Shown here: positions 33,301 through 46,216 of the stretch, in pieces
Position numbering within the stretch: position 1 is the first letter of the stretch
Layout of the letters: each line of letters starts with the position of its first letter
Source: Dipylidium caninum
Lineage: Eukaryota > Platyhelminthes > Cestoda > Cyclophyllidea > Dipylidiidae
Length of the DNA: 64,000 bases
Direction of reading: 5' to 3'
NCBI GenBank assembly: GCA_017562135.1
Contig: QEYB01000228.1
Coordinates: 186,001-250,000 of the forward strand
Made by a program: the position numbers and the translations under genes
The notes under the pieces: model-generated
Told to the model about the DNA's origin: nothing
The model's database searches: none
Seen by the model: only the letters and a program-made list of their open reading frames with translations

Positions 33301-36300
33301 GTATTACAAGAAAAAAAGTTTGTTGTACTTCTAGTTGAATAATCACAACAACGCAAAATTGTATCCATAATTACAATGTTTGGCGCAAAAGACCGAGTAG
33401 AAAAAAGTGATTTCCGGAGTGCGCAGTGAGGTAGGACGCGCAGCACCAGCACCACCATTCACCACCGGAGGACAATAAAACGTGTCTTCGTCCAAAAAGT
33501 GCTTCCTCCACATCTGCTTCTACACACGAACACCCTCAGTAAGAGGAATAAGTTGGACAAACGAAGGACTAGTGGACAAGTTCCTTATAAAAAAAGAAGG
33601 CCCCTGTGATGCCAACGGATGCCCATCAGGGTAAAGTGCATAGAAAAGCGAAGTGACAAGGACGTGAGAATAATATTCCACAAGAATGTCGACTAAAGAT
33701 TACAGAGGAGAAGCGAGGACGCAAAAAAGCCACCCACAATCGTGGATCTTTATGGGGCAGGGAGGAGAATAGAAAAACAAAACAAAACTTACTTGAACAG
33801 TTCCAGGCTGTCCCACATTGATAATTCCTGCGGCACTTTTCTCAAGCATGTAGCGAATGAATCCCTCCGACAGGGCGATATTCTGTTGTGCCAGGTCGGC
33901 CCGATTCGCGCCCGAGGCAAAGGCGACGCAAGCACAGGAGGCGCCCTCCTGGGTGATCTTCCGCTGAACGGCGTCCAACTGGGAGGCCTCCAGACGCATA
34001 CGCTGCACAATGCGGAGGGGACCTCCGGAGGCGACCAGAGCCTGTTGGGGACTGCCTCCACCACCCGCCGCTAGGGTGGAGATGCATGCGCGTAGAAGGT
34101 CGGCGTTCCCTTGAACGTAGTGCAGAGCAACGCTAACTTCGGCGTTCTTCAGGGAGAGGCGGCCTTGCCAGACCAGAGGGTAGGTCTAAAATGGAAAGGG
34201 TTGAATTCGAAACGGCCATGAAGGGGACCCAATGAGTGACACCGTGGGTGCTTACGTGGGTCAGGGCATCAGGGCGCCTCATGCCTCGACGCACTTTCAA
34301 ACATCACTAATTCCAGACTGAAGCCTATTACAGTTTGGCAAATAATGAAGTTCAAACGCAAAGAAAGACCTCTGAGGAGAGGAGAAAAAGTCAGTGAAAG
34401 TCACGAGAGAAAAAATGACTAAACAGGGTTAACCTTAGCCACCTTATCAATCCCCAAATTCTGAATAATAAAAATTTAATAGGAGTGAAATCATATTAGC
34501 ACAAATTCAAGTGGAGGAGAGAGAAAAACAACATAAAAGAAGGTAGACTAGGGCAGTGTTATTGTGACAAATGGTGGAACGAGGGAAAAGAGAACAACTC
34601 TCGAGTCAGGTCTTGAGGAGATGCCAGAGTTTTCGCAAGTCCCCTCTACATGGCATAATTCGCTCTTCCGTGATACCTGCGCTAGCGGGGCAACAGTGAC
34701 ATACCAGTTTTTAACAGAAGCAAGGCAACAGGAAATATCCCAAGGAAGGAAGGAAGGAACTGAACCACGTCGATCTGTGATGGCGTGTCAGAAAGAAGAA
34801 GGACAATTTCATTTGGGTGAATGTTTTTAAAAACATTAAAGAATAGAAGATTGGTGCAATCCAATTAAGATGAGTTAGTAGTAACTTTTAGGGAGGAGGA
34901 GGCTGAAGATTAAAGCGGAAACCGCAGATCAACCATCCTGTGACCTCCCAGCGATCGCATTACAAGTAGCCTCCTCTTCTCCTCCTCCTTCCCGCCCCGG
35001 ACCAAAGGAGGGTGGGTAGCCACCCAAAACCAACTCTAACGCTAATGGGAGAGTGAAAATAATTCGGGGAATGCGAGGAAAAACTAACCGCTTCCGTTGG
35101 AATAGTAGCTGTTTATCATCCCCCCAGTCTGCCATAATGCAAGGCAGGAAAGCGTAGAGGATGGATGCACAAAAATAGGGGAAGGAGGGTAAATAAGCCA
35201 TAGGGCGCAACAGGAGGAGTTCAACGATATCCCTTCCACACCTCAGGAGAATAATTAAACCTAAGGAAAAAAAGGCAGTCAGGTAGACTGAAATCACATT
35301 TCACGCCTCATGATGGGGACTCAATTTTGACGACTCATTGTCGAAAGATTTGGGCAAGTACAAGAATGTTCTAAAACAGCTGGACTGTGAAGCCAACAAA
35401 TTTGACGGTTTATTTTCTTGTTTTTTTCCCCGGAAGTGGGAGGCGCAACGCGTGAATTCCCATTCCTTCAAAAGTCCTAAATAACACCGTGTAAGTCGCC
35501 TGTCCAAGGCCGAGAACGGAGCGGTGGTTGGAGCAGAGCATCTCCGTTTTTCTCTCACCTCCTTCCTACAATCATGCTAAAAAGATGGGACGGCAGTGTT
35601 GTACACTGCCATTTTCGCCTTAACTGGCATGTTAATTGTTGATTCGAAGCGCATACACTCAGGCATCACGAAAGTATCCTTGTACTTCGCTCGACAGGGT
35701 GTCTGTTCAAGCCCTTCATCATTTCTCATTGGGCCAGCGATATCCCCACTCCGCTTGAGCAAGACGCTCCTAGTCAACAGTTCAAAGGCGATTGAGAGAC
35801 TAAGCCAACGTCAGCAATGACACGTAGGTAAAAGAATACACCCAGAGGCTCTTGTGAGTGAAGTTTAATGTCAATGTCAACTTGTCACTCTACAATGAGA
35901 CGATTGCCAGGAAGTGGAGTCACTCGTGATCCAAGGCACAGGGATCACAGTAAAACTTAGACTTCGGGAGGGAAAGAGGGAGGGTGAGAAGCATGCAGAC
36001 AGGATTCGAGGCCCGTGCAACACTTCCCATTTCGGGCACTGTATTTTAATAAGTGTCAAAATGGCGAAGAGCCACTGTGTCAAGTTGGCGTGCCTTAGAG
36101 GCGAATAGCAGGGCACTGAGAAGAAGGAAAACTAAAGAATTCAGGTAAACAAAGAAGCACAATAAAACAACGACAACAGCCTTGTCAGCATGAATCGAGC
36201 AGCCAATAAAACAGGGAAAGGAGGAGGCTGTTTTGCAAATAGGCAAAAAGTGTCTCAAGCAGTTGGAATTCCAGTCAAGTGCGCCGGCAAATTCAATAGG

Positions 36301-39300
36301 TGGTTACTGTGTAGACGACGCGTGGAGCGAGGGAAGGTGGAAAGTTGTTTGACAGACAAAGAGATATCACATGGGTACCTTAGTAATCTAATTAGTGAGT
36401 TACCACCGCGGTCCTACTTTGAGGCACTAGAGGATGCTGAAGGCTGCATAAAATGTAAGGAGTCATGCCGTTAAGAGACCGATCCAGGCGATATGTTGTC
36501 TAAGGCAGTTCGACGACAATGTAGTCATCACAAAGTGGAGTGGCCGAACCCGGATGTCAGATCTGATCGGCCAGACTGCAGTACAAACTGAACTTTTGAC
36601 AGAGATTGACAAGCTCGCGTATTTAAGAGTTCAATCGAAGAAACTTCAGGTAAGTAAATCAATGAGTTAAGATGCAGACAAACAAATGAACAAAACCCGG
36701 TGAAGAATGCTTCCTCGCCTAATTTCGGCGTAAAGCCTGAAAAAGGCCGAATATACGCATTAAGCAATGGTTAAATAGAATGTACTTGATCAAAGCTTCC
36801 AGTTCGTGGGACAGTCGGAGGAGTGGATGTGCCCCCAGCTCTCGGAAAGTGGTGGTATTGCCCGCTACCCCCACCACCAGTTGTCTGCGGTGGACTCGGT
36901 GCCGAATTTGAAGCATTTGAGGAGGGTGGAAGTCCGCCGCCGTCACTACTGTTGCCACCACCACCAGCAGTGTACTGTTGGAACATCTTCGCAATGGAGG
37001 CCAGTAAATCTGGATCCAAGTGGTGTCCTTCTTGAATCGCCGCCTGTAACATCGGGAGGACGAGGTCCGGTTCAATGAGGCAAGAGAGCTTTTCCAAAAG
37101 TGCACCCGGAAAAAAGGTGTTTGTCGTCGCTGGCGTCGAGTCCTGACGTGTTGAACGCGGAAAGGTGGGCATAGGCGGGCCCACTGACCATGGCGTCGGA
37201 GGGTGAGAAAGTGGTGGAGGAGGTGGCGGTTGAGACGGAGCGGGCACATGCCTCGGCGAGGAAAAAGGTGGATATCTCGGTGGGGGACTGGTAAAACTGC
37301 GTGGATTAAAAACCGGCCGCTGTTGAAGTTGTCCCGTCGATCCAGAAGTGGAGATGACCGTGTCATCATTGACTCCATTGTTGTCACTGTTCCGTCGCAC
37401 ACGGTAGGGATGCGGACTTTCGATGACACTGTCCGTCGTTGAAGACTGTGGTCTCGACATGGCTACGGTCGGAGTGACCTGTTGAAGGGGCACGTGACGA
37501 TGCTGTTGGTGGGGCGTGTTTGATGTCGTCGTAGTCATTTTAACGGGATGGGAGTTGGCAACACTGGTCTTAAGAGGACACGCCACCGCCATTGCCGACG
37601 CGGGAGGACTTTTCGGGGAATTGTTAGCAGCTGAGAAAACGTTCTACAAAGGATGAAGGCGAAGGAATAAGACAAAATCACAGTAAAATTTCGACAAAAA
37701 CTAGTGAGATGATGGTGACCTTAAAAAAGACCGGGAAAGTGATGGTGGTGGCCGAGATTGTGGGAGGACTTGAGCCGACAACCACAGTGGAGGTTTTCTG
37801 TGGAATCTGTTGGCCACTCCCAGGATTAGATTGTCTCAGTCCGCCACTGTTATTATTCGCGCCGCCTCCAATCACCACCGGATTGCCCGTGATCGACTGG
37901 AGAGCATTGATGATCGCTGTGAAGATGGGGTTGCTGGTAGCAGCAGAGGTTAGCGGTGCTTTGCTCTCAGACGTCTTCAACGTGGGAGTTGTCGCCGGTG
38001 TAGTCGTGGAAGGAGTCGCAGGTCCGGTACGGGTATTCGACGTGAGTGGTTGGAGGCCCCAACTATCGAGGTAACTTCTCATGTCAAACCGTCCACAACA
38101 GACATCGGTGATAGTCTCGTCCACAGAGTCTAGTCCACTTCGCCGGGTAGAACTACCCTTAGAGGCCTCGTTTGTTAAAACGGATTCTTCTGTTGTAGTT
38201 ACACTTGATACTGTTGACGCTGGTCCAACATGTTCAGAGGCCAGAGAGGTGTTGACAACCAACGGCGAGGTAACATTCATATTCGATTTGACGAGAGGTG
38301 GTGAATCGTCATCAAAATTAGGCTCGTAGGGATCTGTTGGTTGCTTGGGAACAGACCCAACCAAGTCTCTCACAGCAGTAAATGCTGTTGTCGTCGCCGT
38401 CGTTGGTGTCGGAGTTCCTGGATTTACCGTTGCTGTCTTAGCACGCCGACGGGTGGCCGAGCGAAGGGCCTTGGGTTCAAGAGCAACTTCGGGAGCTCCT
38501 TTAATGGGCGAGAGCGAAGAGACATCACTTAGAGGCGCACACGCATTGACTCCTGGAATGCTCGGAAGATTATTGCCCGAAGGATCGAATATCATCTTTC
38601 CAACTCCAGAGCGCGCATTCGGAGAGGAGGTACACACTACTACACCTGGCGGCGTAGCTCCTGACATCCGTCTGCCGTAGGCCGGTGAGGCACCCTTCCT
38701 GCCGATGTGAGTAAGAGAAGAAGGGAGGAGTGGAGGTGGAGGAGGCGGAGGAGGAGAGGCCGTAGAAAGATGGTGCATTGGTGATGTAATCGGCGTGATT
38801 GAGGCTACAGTACGGTGAGCTGTAGAGTCGTCAACACTCTCAGCCTTAACCCGCTCGATCACACTTTGGACATAGCGTTTCAGGTCGCGATTCTCCGAGA
38901 GTGGAACCAATTTCTCGATCGGTTTTACATTTGCGTTCTCTGAAGTCACAGAAACTGTAGTTCGTACACAAGTCGTAGTCTCTAACGTGGCGTTTGTCGC
39001 TGCTCCGGCTCGAGAAGTCAGCATTGAGGCTGTAATGATTGGCGAGGGACTGGAGCGAGAACATGCGGAACACAACGATTGAGTGGGAGAGGACGAAGAA
39101 TAGGGAGAGAGGACTTGCTGAACATTCGGAGGCGGTGGCGGTGGCGGAGGTAGCGTTCCCGCCTCCAGTTTAGGTGGTGTTGGTGGTTTTTGCGGTTTAA
39201 AGGCTGGAGGACCAGCAGGCGACACCAAGTCTTCCGGAGGAGGGGGCTTCACCGTCTCTGTGGTCTCTTCTAACAAGGACTTCGACGTCGACTTATCACT

Positions 39301-42300
39301 ATTATCATTTAACCTTGGCGAGGGTCTATCATCTATTCCGATGTCACCAATTGCATCGCGATTACTAAGGTTCAACGAATCTTCCTTCGAAGTGTTGAGG
39401 ATGTTAATATCCTCAAAATTGGCAATCATGGGTTTTTGATCATCACTGCGACCATCTCCATTCTCTTCCTCTTCCTCCATTAGCCTTTCCTTTTCCTGTT
39501 CCATCTCCGATTCGGAGTGATTACTGGACATTCTAGTGAACCATTCGGATACTTGATGATCGGCTTCCTCATCACCGGTTTCTGGCGAGATTTCCATAGC
39601 CTCTGTGGAGGGGGTCATTGCAGTGTTGGCAGAGAAACGATCAAAGTCGTCCAAACTGTAGCCCTCATCAGGATCGGAGAGAGCGCCATGAAAGTCTGAG
39701 GCACGGGAAGGAGGTGTGGGTTTTGCTAGACGGCTTCCACACGAGAGGGGAGTAGATGCATTCACATTCTCCACATCCAAACTGCGTCTTCGACGTTTGG
39801 ATGAATCTGCACTACTGACATTTCTGCTGCTGTTGCTACCACTACTAGTGTTGCTGTTGCTGCTGCTACTGCTAATTCCATTGGGGGAATGCGTTCTCCG
39901 CGTCTTTGCTTTGACTTTAGGCGTACTCCGAAGCTTCCGACGTCTACTACTGTTAATATTGTTGGGCAAACGAACGTGGACGATAGAAGAACATTTTGAA
40001 GGACTTAAACTACATTCTTGAGTCTTCTCTTCCCCCTCATCTCCAGTTGAAAAACTAGATGAAGTGGCCTTGCTTGGTCGAAAGACTGTGGGCTGAAAAG
40101 GAATTTTTCGTCTATCTTTCTTTTTAAATGTTGTCACCGAAGAGGTAGGAGGCCTGACATGATCTCGTTGACGTCCCATCCGCTTATGTGAGAGAAAAGG
40201 GAAACTAGAACCACCCGAAGCGCTGTCAACATCATTAAGAGAGAGTGATCTGCCAACTGAGGATACAATGGAGGCACTTTTGCCGTCCAAAAGAGGAGAT
40301 GTGGTACCTTTAACAGATGAACGTCGAACAGATGCTGACTTAATATCAACATCTTCTGAGGTGGCACTTCCAGGACGAGAGTCAGTAGAAGGAGAGGAAA
40401 GTCGAGATAATCGTCTTTGTCCGTATTGGACAGAAGTTTTGGAGATAGTATGATAATTGGCGGTCATAGGGACACTCATCCCTAAACTCAGTCGAGTGAT
40501 TGTCGTAGAAACAGGTTTTGAGAGCGGTTGGACAATCCGTGATTTCTGTCGATGGCCTTCAACGGAGGATTGAGAGAATGATGCTAAAGGGTTTTTCACA
40601 GGGCGACCATTCGGTCTCCGATGGCGAGATGGTGAATCAGAATGCTTAATTTTGTGCTTTTCCTTCAAGAACTCCATTGTTTCCTCCAAGTCCTCCTCGC
40701 TCCCTTCATAATCATTCTCATCCACATTTTCCTCATACAGAACACCTTCAGATGCTTGGCGATAAATTTGCTTCCGTCGTTTTTTCCTCCTCACTAACCG
40801 GCTTTCTTCACCCTCTTCAGATTCAAGAGAGGGTCGCTTTCGACGCTCCTTTTCACCTTCTGTGCGGCGCTTTATCTTATCATACATAGATTCACAGACA
40901 CTCGTCTTCTCGGACGAATTGAAATCAAGGCTGGTACTGGCATGATTTCGATTCTGCTCTCGTTTCACTGATTCGGGAAACCGCTTATGAGAAATAAAGA
41001 GTGGCGCTTCTGTAGAACTTCGACGTTGCGATGGAAAGGTCGCGACTGGGGGTGGAGGTGGCGGTGGTTGGATGGTGGTGGAATCGGTGAAACGCTTGTG
41101 AAGGGAGGAATTTGATGCAGAACTGTTCTGCGAATGCTCTTCCTCACTTGACTCATAATGTGGGGGATCTCGAGGGCGGAGAGGTCCGAGAGGGGAACGA
41201 AGAACCGAATTTCGCGGCTTCTCATTAATAACGTCAAATGGCAACGGCGTCGGCGGTGGCTGTGCGTTTACCGCCATTGGTTTGGGTCTAACTGCTTCGG
41301 CGGCTCTAAGGATAAATGAAACAAAGTAATCAAAAGCGCATGTAACAAGCAGAAACAGGGAAATGTGAAACATACTTTGTAGGAGTTATAACCTTTCCCA
41401 TCTGCCTAGGACTAGCGTAATCCACTGAGCAGACAAATGTGGGCATTCGGAGAGCGGTAATTGATTCGGAAGATCGACTTTGCGCAGCCACAACCAGTGG
41501 GGAGTCGGGCGAACGAAGATATTCCAGAAGTTGGGTTGCTAACTCCTGAGAAGCCAATTCAAACAAGGCGCAACTGTGAACAGTGGTGTTGGCAGAGGCT
41601 TCCTGAGATCGCGTGATCTTGAAGACTTGCGCTACAGGAACCACCCGGGAGAAGAGGGTCTTTAGTTCCCCCTCAGAGTGATGAATGAGGGAGGCAGGGA
41701 GATCATTGACAAAGAGGCAATTAACTGGCCGACTGGGGGTGTAGAGGAGACGCAGTGGCCGACCGCCTAGCCGCAAGGGGTCCCGCAGATGTGTGGTCAT
41801 CGCACGTGTTGAACCCCGCAGTTCAACGAATTCGATGATTGCAGAACTACTTGCCGGTCGCATTTGGACGTGCTGGAATGCAGGCAGTACATTAGATGGT
41901 CAATGTTGACAAGGTTCGATAAAGAAAAAACAAGTAAAAAGTTTACCAGAATGGCGCCGAATTTTTGAAAGGCAGTATTGAGTTGGACTTCGGAAACAGG
42001 TCCATTCGGACCTGCTGTAAGACCATGAATGATGAGCGAACGGGTAGGAAGACTGAATGTGGGAGAACGGGTGATCCGTGAGGCAGCCAAGGAGGAATTT
42101 GGAAAGATTGAGGAATGTACCGGGACTGCGGGCGTTGTCGAAGATGGTCGAATTCGTGGATTTGAATTAATCGCCTCGGGATCTGCACGCGAGTAAAGTG
42201 GAATAAGCAAACGGGAAGGCTATAATCCGACGAATTTTGCTTAGTAATAATAAATACGAACATAAAGGCACGCACACACACATACATACACGAATGGCCT

Positions 42301-45300
42301 GCATAAACAGAAAGCTTGTGTACATGTTCGTCAATTTGCTTTTCGATGTGCCATAAAAAAGGCGACTTCAGCTGAGAAGGTGCGGGTAAACGAAAAAACA
42401 TGTGTACGCACAAATGTGGGTGTGTAATGTACACACTCGGTAGGTGACGCAATGGTGCTGTAACTGGCACTGAGAGTGAAACTTTCCAGCCTGATCTAAG
42501 AATACGCTTTCTTAGGGAGGAGGGTCTCGACTGCAAAAAAAGAGCTCGAGTCACAAGTTGACCCGAGTAGGGCTCCACCCAGCCTGATTTAAGTGTTCTG
42601 TGAAGACGACGAAAACGTGGGCTGAATGGTTCACAGGCAAAATAACGCCAACACACGCAAAAATGAGGGCTTCTAACTCTGTTTACAATAGCATTGTATA
42701 CGCATGGAGAGATATGTACACACAAACACCACATTATTGATCGGAGGCACTTAACGACGGGGTATGTGCAAACATGCATGCACACGTACACACGCAAATA
42801 AACGCATTCACACGCCAAATGCAGTATAATGTTTGTGTGCCACTGTGTACACGAGAAGTAGACCCAGTTTATAGGCACCGCTTCCACCTAACAACAACAC
42901 TTTTCTATGCCGGACGCTGGAGACGCGAGTCTGGTAGTCATGTCCAAATTAACTCGAGTGATCAATTGACTCGCCTGTGTCAATCAACTACGTGATTAGC
43001 GAAGCTAGTCAATCATTCTGGTGATTGTTGTCTTCGCCTCTTCCCCTTCAGACAGCTATCTGCTACACTGTGCCATTTATCCGGCCATCAGTCCATACGA
43101 CAAAGGAGCCCAAGCACTCAGCCTGACGTTTGGCCGTTTCGAGCACTCTAACCTAAGTGGACTCTCCTCCACCCGGCTAATTTGGTTGCATAGCACGTCC
43201 GGCTAGTCATTGTTCCAATCTACTTTGTGGCACAAGTCCTGATCTGATATGCAGGTGCTTTAAACGCACACACAAGAATAAGCACTCAGTCTGAGGAAGT
43301 CAACACAACTATGAGCACACGAGTATCACCTGATATGAAACGCTGAGTTTTACGTCACAGTGTTTCGTCGGAAATTGTTCTACCGGTTTTACATCTATCA
43401 AAGCGTAGAAAAGTACTGCCATATGAGAGAAAAGCAGTATTACAACCTCAAGTAGAAAGGACAGAGAATAATCGCGGTAAGGCGGGAAAATAAAAAGGAG
43501 GGAGAGGAGTAGAGAGAGAGAATTTGAGTGAAATTCGCTCAAGGGGAAAGCGGGTTCACTTTTTCGCCGCAATTTTTCTCTCAAAGTGATCCACTCAAGA
43601 GGAAGAGAAAGGGAATAGTTTGTAACCATCGAAGCCCAAAACATTAACATCGGAAGAGCAAGGGAACAAGCAACGACTAAGTACTTGCCGCAGTCGACTA
43701 GTGACATTGCCCAGTTTCAAATCCACATTTGGAATGTTTAGGCCTAAGATTTCGTGCTAATTTCGAATGCAAATGGCATTGAGAACTCGAGCAGAGGATG
43801 TGCCCAGATAAATAATGGACCTTTGAGGTGAAAAGCTACTATTGGGCGGCCCTTTTGATCCAAAGAAGAGATTTAAAGTGATTAATACCAGAAGTTGGCA
43901 AAAGTAGTGGAAGTATTAGCCTACACAACCATAGGCAGGAGTGTCGACCTCAAGGTGTGAAGGCCATCAAATGTCGAGTTGTGAGACACTGGGAAAACCA
44001 CGCGTAAAGAAATACTGAAGAGCTGACGGATAGGAGTAAATAAGTTTCGAATATAGAAATAGAAAGGCCTGAAAACCCACTCTATTGCAATTCATAATGA
44101 ATTCAAATAAGGACAAAAACCCAGCAATCGACTATTTGCACAAAAATTAAAATGAAAATAATCCATCTATGAGGAGAAACCGAGGAGACGTGACCAATTG
44201 AAAAAAGTGGGAAGGAAAAGTGGTTAAACCCACGGTTTGAAAAAAAATGTAACTAGCAATGTGACTGACTAGAACCTCACAGAAGGCAATAACGCAAGCG
44301 ATTGACTAGGAGGCTAAAAGAAACTCGAGGGTATGTATACTTTATTTGAAATGATCACATAAGGAGTGGACTAGCATTTCCTAGCCAGATAATATAAAGG
44401 ACAACGTAGAGGGCGTTTTGCCGCCTCAACTCAGAAATAATGATAGAACGGACCTTAGGGATCAAACAAATTTGAAAATAGCATAAAAATTAGACAACCA
44501 AAAGAACGCACCTGCATCAGAGCAGAATTCCACATGCACCGGGGAACCGAAAAGACACCGTCCAGCATTGCGAAAAGTTAAAAAGGCCCTCTCTTCATCT
44601 TCCACCCGCCGAAAGACCACCAAGGCCACTCGCGTCTGTCTGCCCTCGGCAGATACCGCGGGCAGGAGTTTCACATGGTGTGTTTTGCCGAATTTATGCA
44701 ACTCGTGACACAATGTCTGCTTGATCTGTGTCTCGGCGTACTTCGGTGGAGGTGTGAAGACAACTTTGAGAAGGGGAGTAGGAGTTATGGCACCGGTGCC
44801 TTGAACACTGCGTTCGCGACTTGTGGAGGAGGGAGGAGAGGTGGCTGGTTGAAATCGCAATTGATGAGGTGATGACTGATGCTGCGTTGGCTGCGACTGA
44901 TGGGAGTGATGATGATGATTTGACGCTGCTGAACTGTGACCTGCTCTGTCGACCAGCATCGTTTCAGATTTCCTAGAAAAGGATAAAATGTCACGATTAT
45001 AATGAGACAGAAGATGGTATGAAAAAAAGATCCTTCATAACTTCCCAATATTATACCGCCTTGTGGGTATTTTTTGATTTATTTGCAATCTTTTTTAGTG
45101 TTATCCCTATAACAACCATGTTAAGACGTGGACATTTTGGAAAAAAAAGAGCCGAAGCAGTGAACTGAACGACAGCTTCCAAAGAAGTTTAGTATTGATA
45201 AACAGTCTTCGTTAATCCAAATAGAAGTTGTAATTAAGAGTCTCCAGCTACGTCTACATTATGGTTATCTGTAACCAAGCTAAAAATTCATAATTTTCCA

Positions 45301-46216
45301 AATAATCAATAGACCATATGAAAAATCAGGGAGCCAGCACAACTTAGCCCAATCACATACGGAATAAAAAATGGAAAAAAAATATCATGGGGGAGCGTGA
45401 AGAGTCAAACAACAAAGGTGAACTAGAGTGTAAGAGTACAAAAAATATACACTGTCTGAAGTACATCAAATCGATTAACATTTCAAGACTTCGTATTGTA
45501 TGTCAAAATAAAAGTTGGCCTTATGAAGCAAAAAAGATGAGGGCTTTGCCGTGAGCGATAGCAAAGTAATTAAAAAAGGAAAAAGATAATGCAAGAATGA
45601 TTAAAAGCGAAATTCTAAATCAAAATAACGAGGAAAAACTTAGTCAAATGTAAAGTTTTATGGAAAATAAATATAAGGAACAGCGGAAAGGAGTCACAAG
45701 CAGTCAACAAGCGACCTCAATGAGTGCGGGCAAGAAAATATCGAAGGGCGACTTATAAGAACATAAAAAGGTGAGGTAAATGAAAAGCAAAAATAAGCCG
45801 GATTGCAACCATTTTTCACCAACCGATCAGATCTTTGGTATTGAGTAGATACAAGAGGGCAATTTCGATTAGATGCGGAAGCAATCCAGGGATTACCAAG
45901 AGAATCGCAATAATCAACCTTGAGAACGCTTCCCTTCAGTAGGTTCTGTGAACGGACAGCCCGTGCAGCAGATGAACGATCGAGGTATTCCACGATTAAA
46001 TTAAAGCAGGAATTATGCTGAACGGCCTTCGTATTTTTGATATCACCGTGGCTAGTAGATAAACCAAAAGGGAGGTGAATTTGAAGAGCAAGGATAATTG
46101 TAATGAAGGTGATAATTGAATGAACAACCAACTCACCGTCGTAGAACTCGAGATACGTCCTCCTCTTTACATTTAGAAGGAATATTGGTAATCCACAGAT
46201 ACTTGGTTTCATTCAT
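27202..46216 (-). CDS. spen: SPEN/SHARP-family transcriptional co-repressor (4 RRMs + SPOC)
   Basis: Spen proteins are large nuclear co-repressors that bind RNA through RRMs and recruit SMRT/NCoR-HDAC complexes through the C-terminal SPOC domain. Nine coding exons on the minus strand: 46137-46216, about 45824-46051, 44512-44972, 41947-42182, 41376-41872, 37720-41305, 36786-37643, 33793-34185 and 27202-27336. Joined they give exactly 2158 codons. RRM1 (residues about 4-75) has KYLWITNIP and SCFNLIVEYLD; RRM2 about 170-255 (LKVVFTPPP, VALVVFRRV); RRM3 about 303-383 (RSLIIHGLT, SAIIEFVEL); RRM4 about 386-490 (NCLFVNDLP). Residues 500-1980 are low-complexity, rich in Ser, Pro and charged residues, with basic clusters (RRKKRRK) and polyproline. 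SPOC spans 1983-2157: YPLVWQGRLSLKN, PLRIVQRMRLEASQLD, KSAAGIINVGQPG, then VVHIFPPCDF and the terminal LLIVITTV on the last exon. The start MNETKYLWITN mirrors the human N-terminus and lies 19 nt after a TTTCAG acceptor. The exon 2 donor is the least certain boundary. Confidence 0.92.
28732..28774. repeat. Alternating purine-pyrimidine (CA/CG) tract, Z-DNA prone
   Basis: Forty-three consecutive bases strictly alternate purine and pyrimidine, mixing CA and CG steps. Such tracts favour left-handed Z-DNA in vitro. The tract sits in the last intron of spen. Confidence 0.85.
28915..28950 (+). repeat. GGCA/GGCG/GGTG tetranucleotide repeat with G-quadruplex motif
   Basis: A degenerate GGNN repeat. 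Bases 28933-28947 contain four GGG runs separated by single bases, the canonical pattern for a stable G-quadruplex on the plus strand, which is the template strand for spen transcription. Confidence 0.85.
34186..36785 (-). other. spen: spen intron between disordered region and SPOC exon
   Basis: This 2.6 kb intron joins GAT CAA|GTACAT (exon end 36786) to the TTTTAG acceptor before the SPOC exon (34185), in phase 0. No nested gene or repeat is recognised. An extra small coding exon inside cannot be excluded, but the frame does not need one. Confidence 0.6.
42183..44511 (-). other. spen: spen intron between RRM2 and RRM3
   Basis: This 2.3 kb intron lies in phase 1, from GCAG|GTGCGT (44511) to a GTGCAG acceptor (42183). 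It includes a CA/TA-rich stretch near 42265-42295 and 42715-42850. No nested gene is recognised; the long minus frame at 41943-42887 is partly the RRM3 exon read back into the intron. Confidence 0.6.

Larger units (their letters stand above)
27337..33792 (-). other. spen: Last intron of spen, 6.5 kb
   Basis: This intron splits the SPOC domain. It is purine-rich on the plus strand and contains simple-sequence tracts but no recognised nested gene. Features inside are a 43-bp alternating purine-pyrimidine tract (28732-28774), a G-quadruplex motif (28933-28947), and C runs near 29469-29480 and 33046-33058. Short open frames are scattered on both strands without domain similarity. Confidence 0.7.

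Noticed and set aside
41943..42887. 314-codon minus ORF
   Set aside because: Only 41947-42182 is a real exon (spen RRM3, in a different frame); the rest is intron with CA-rich low complexity.
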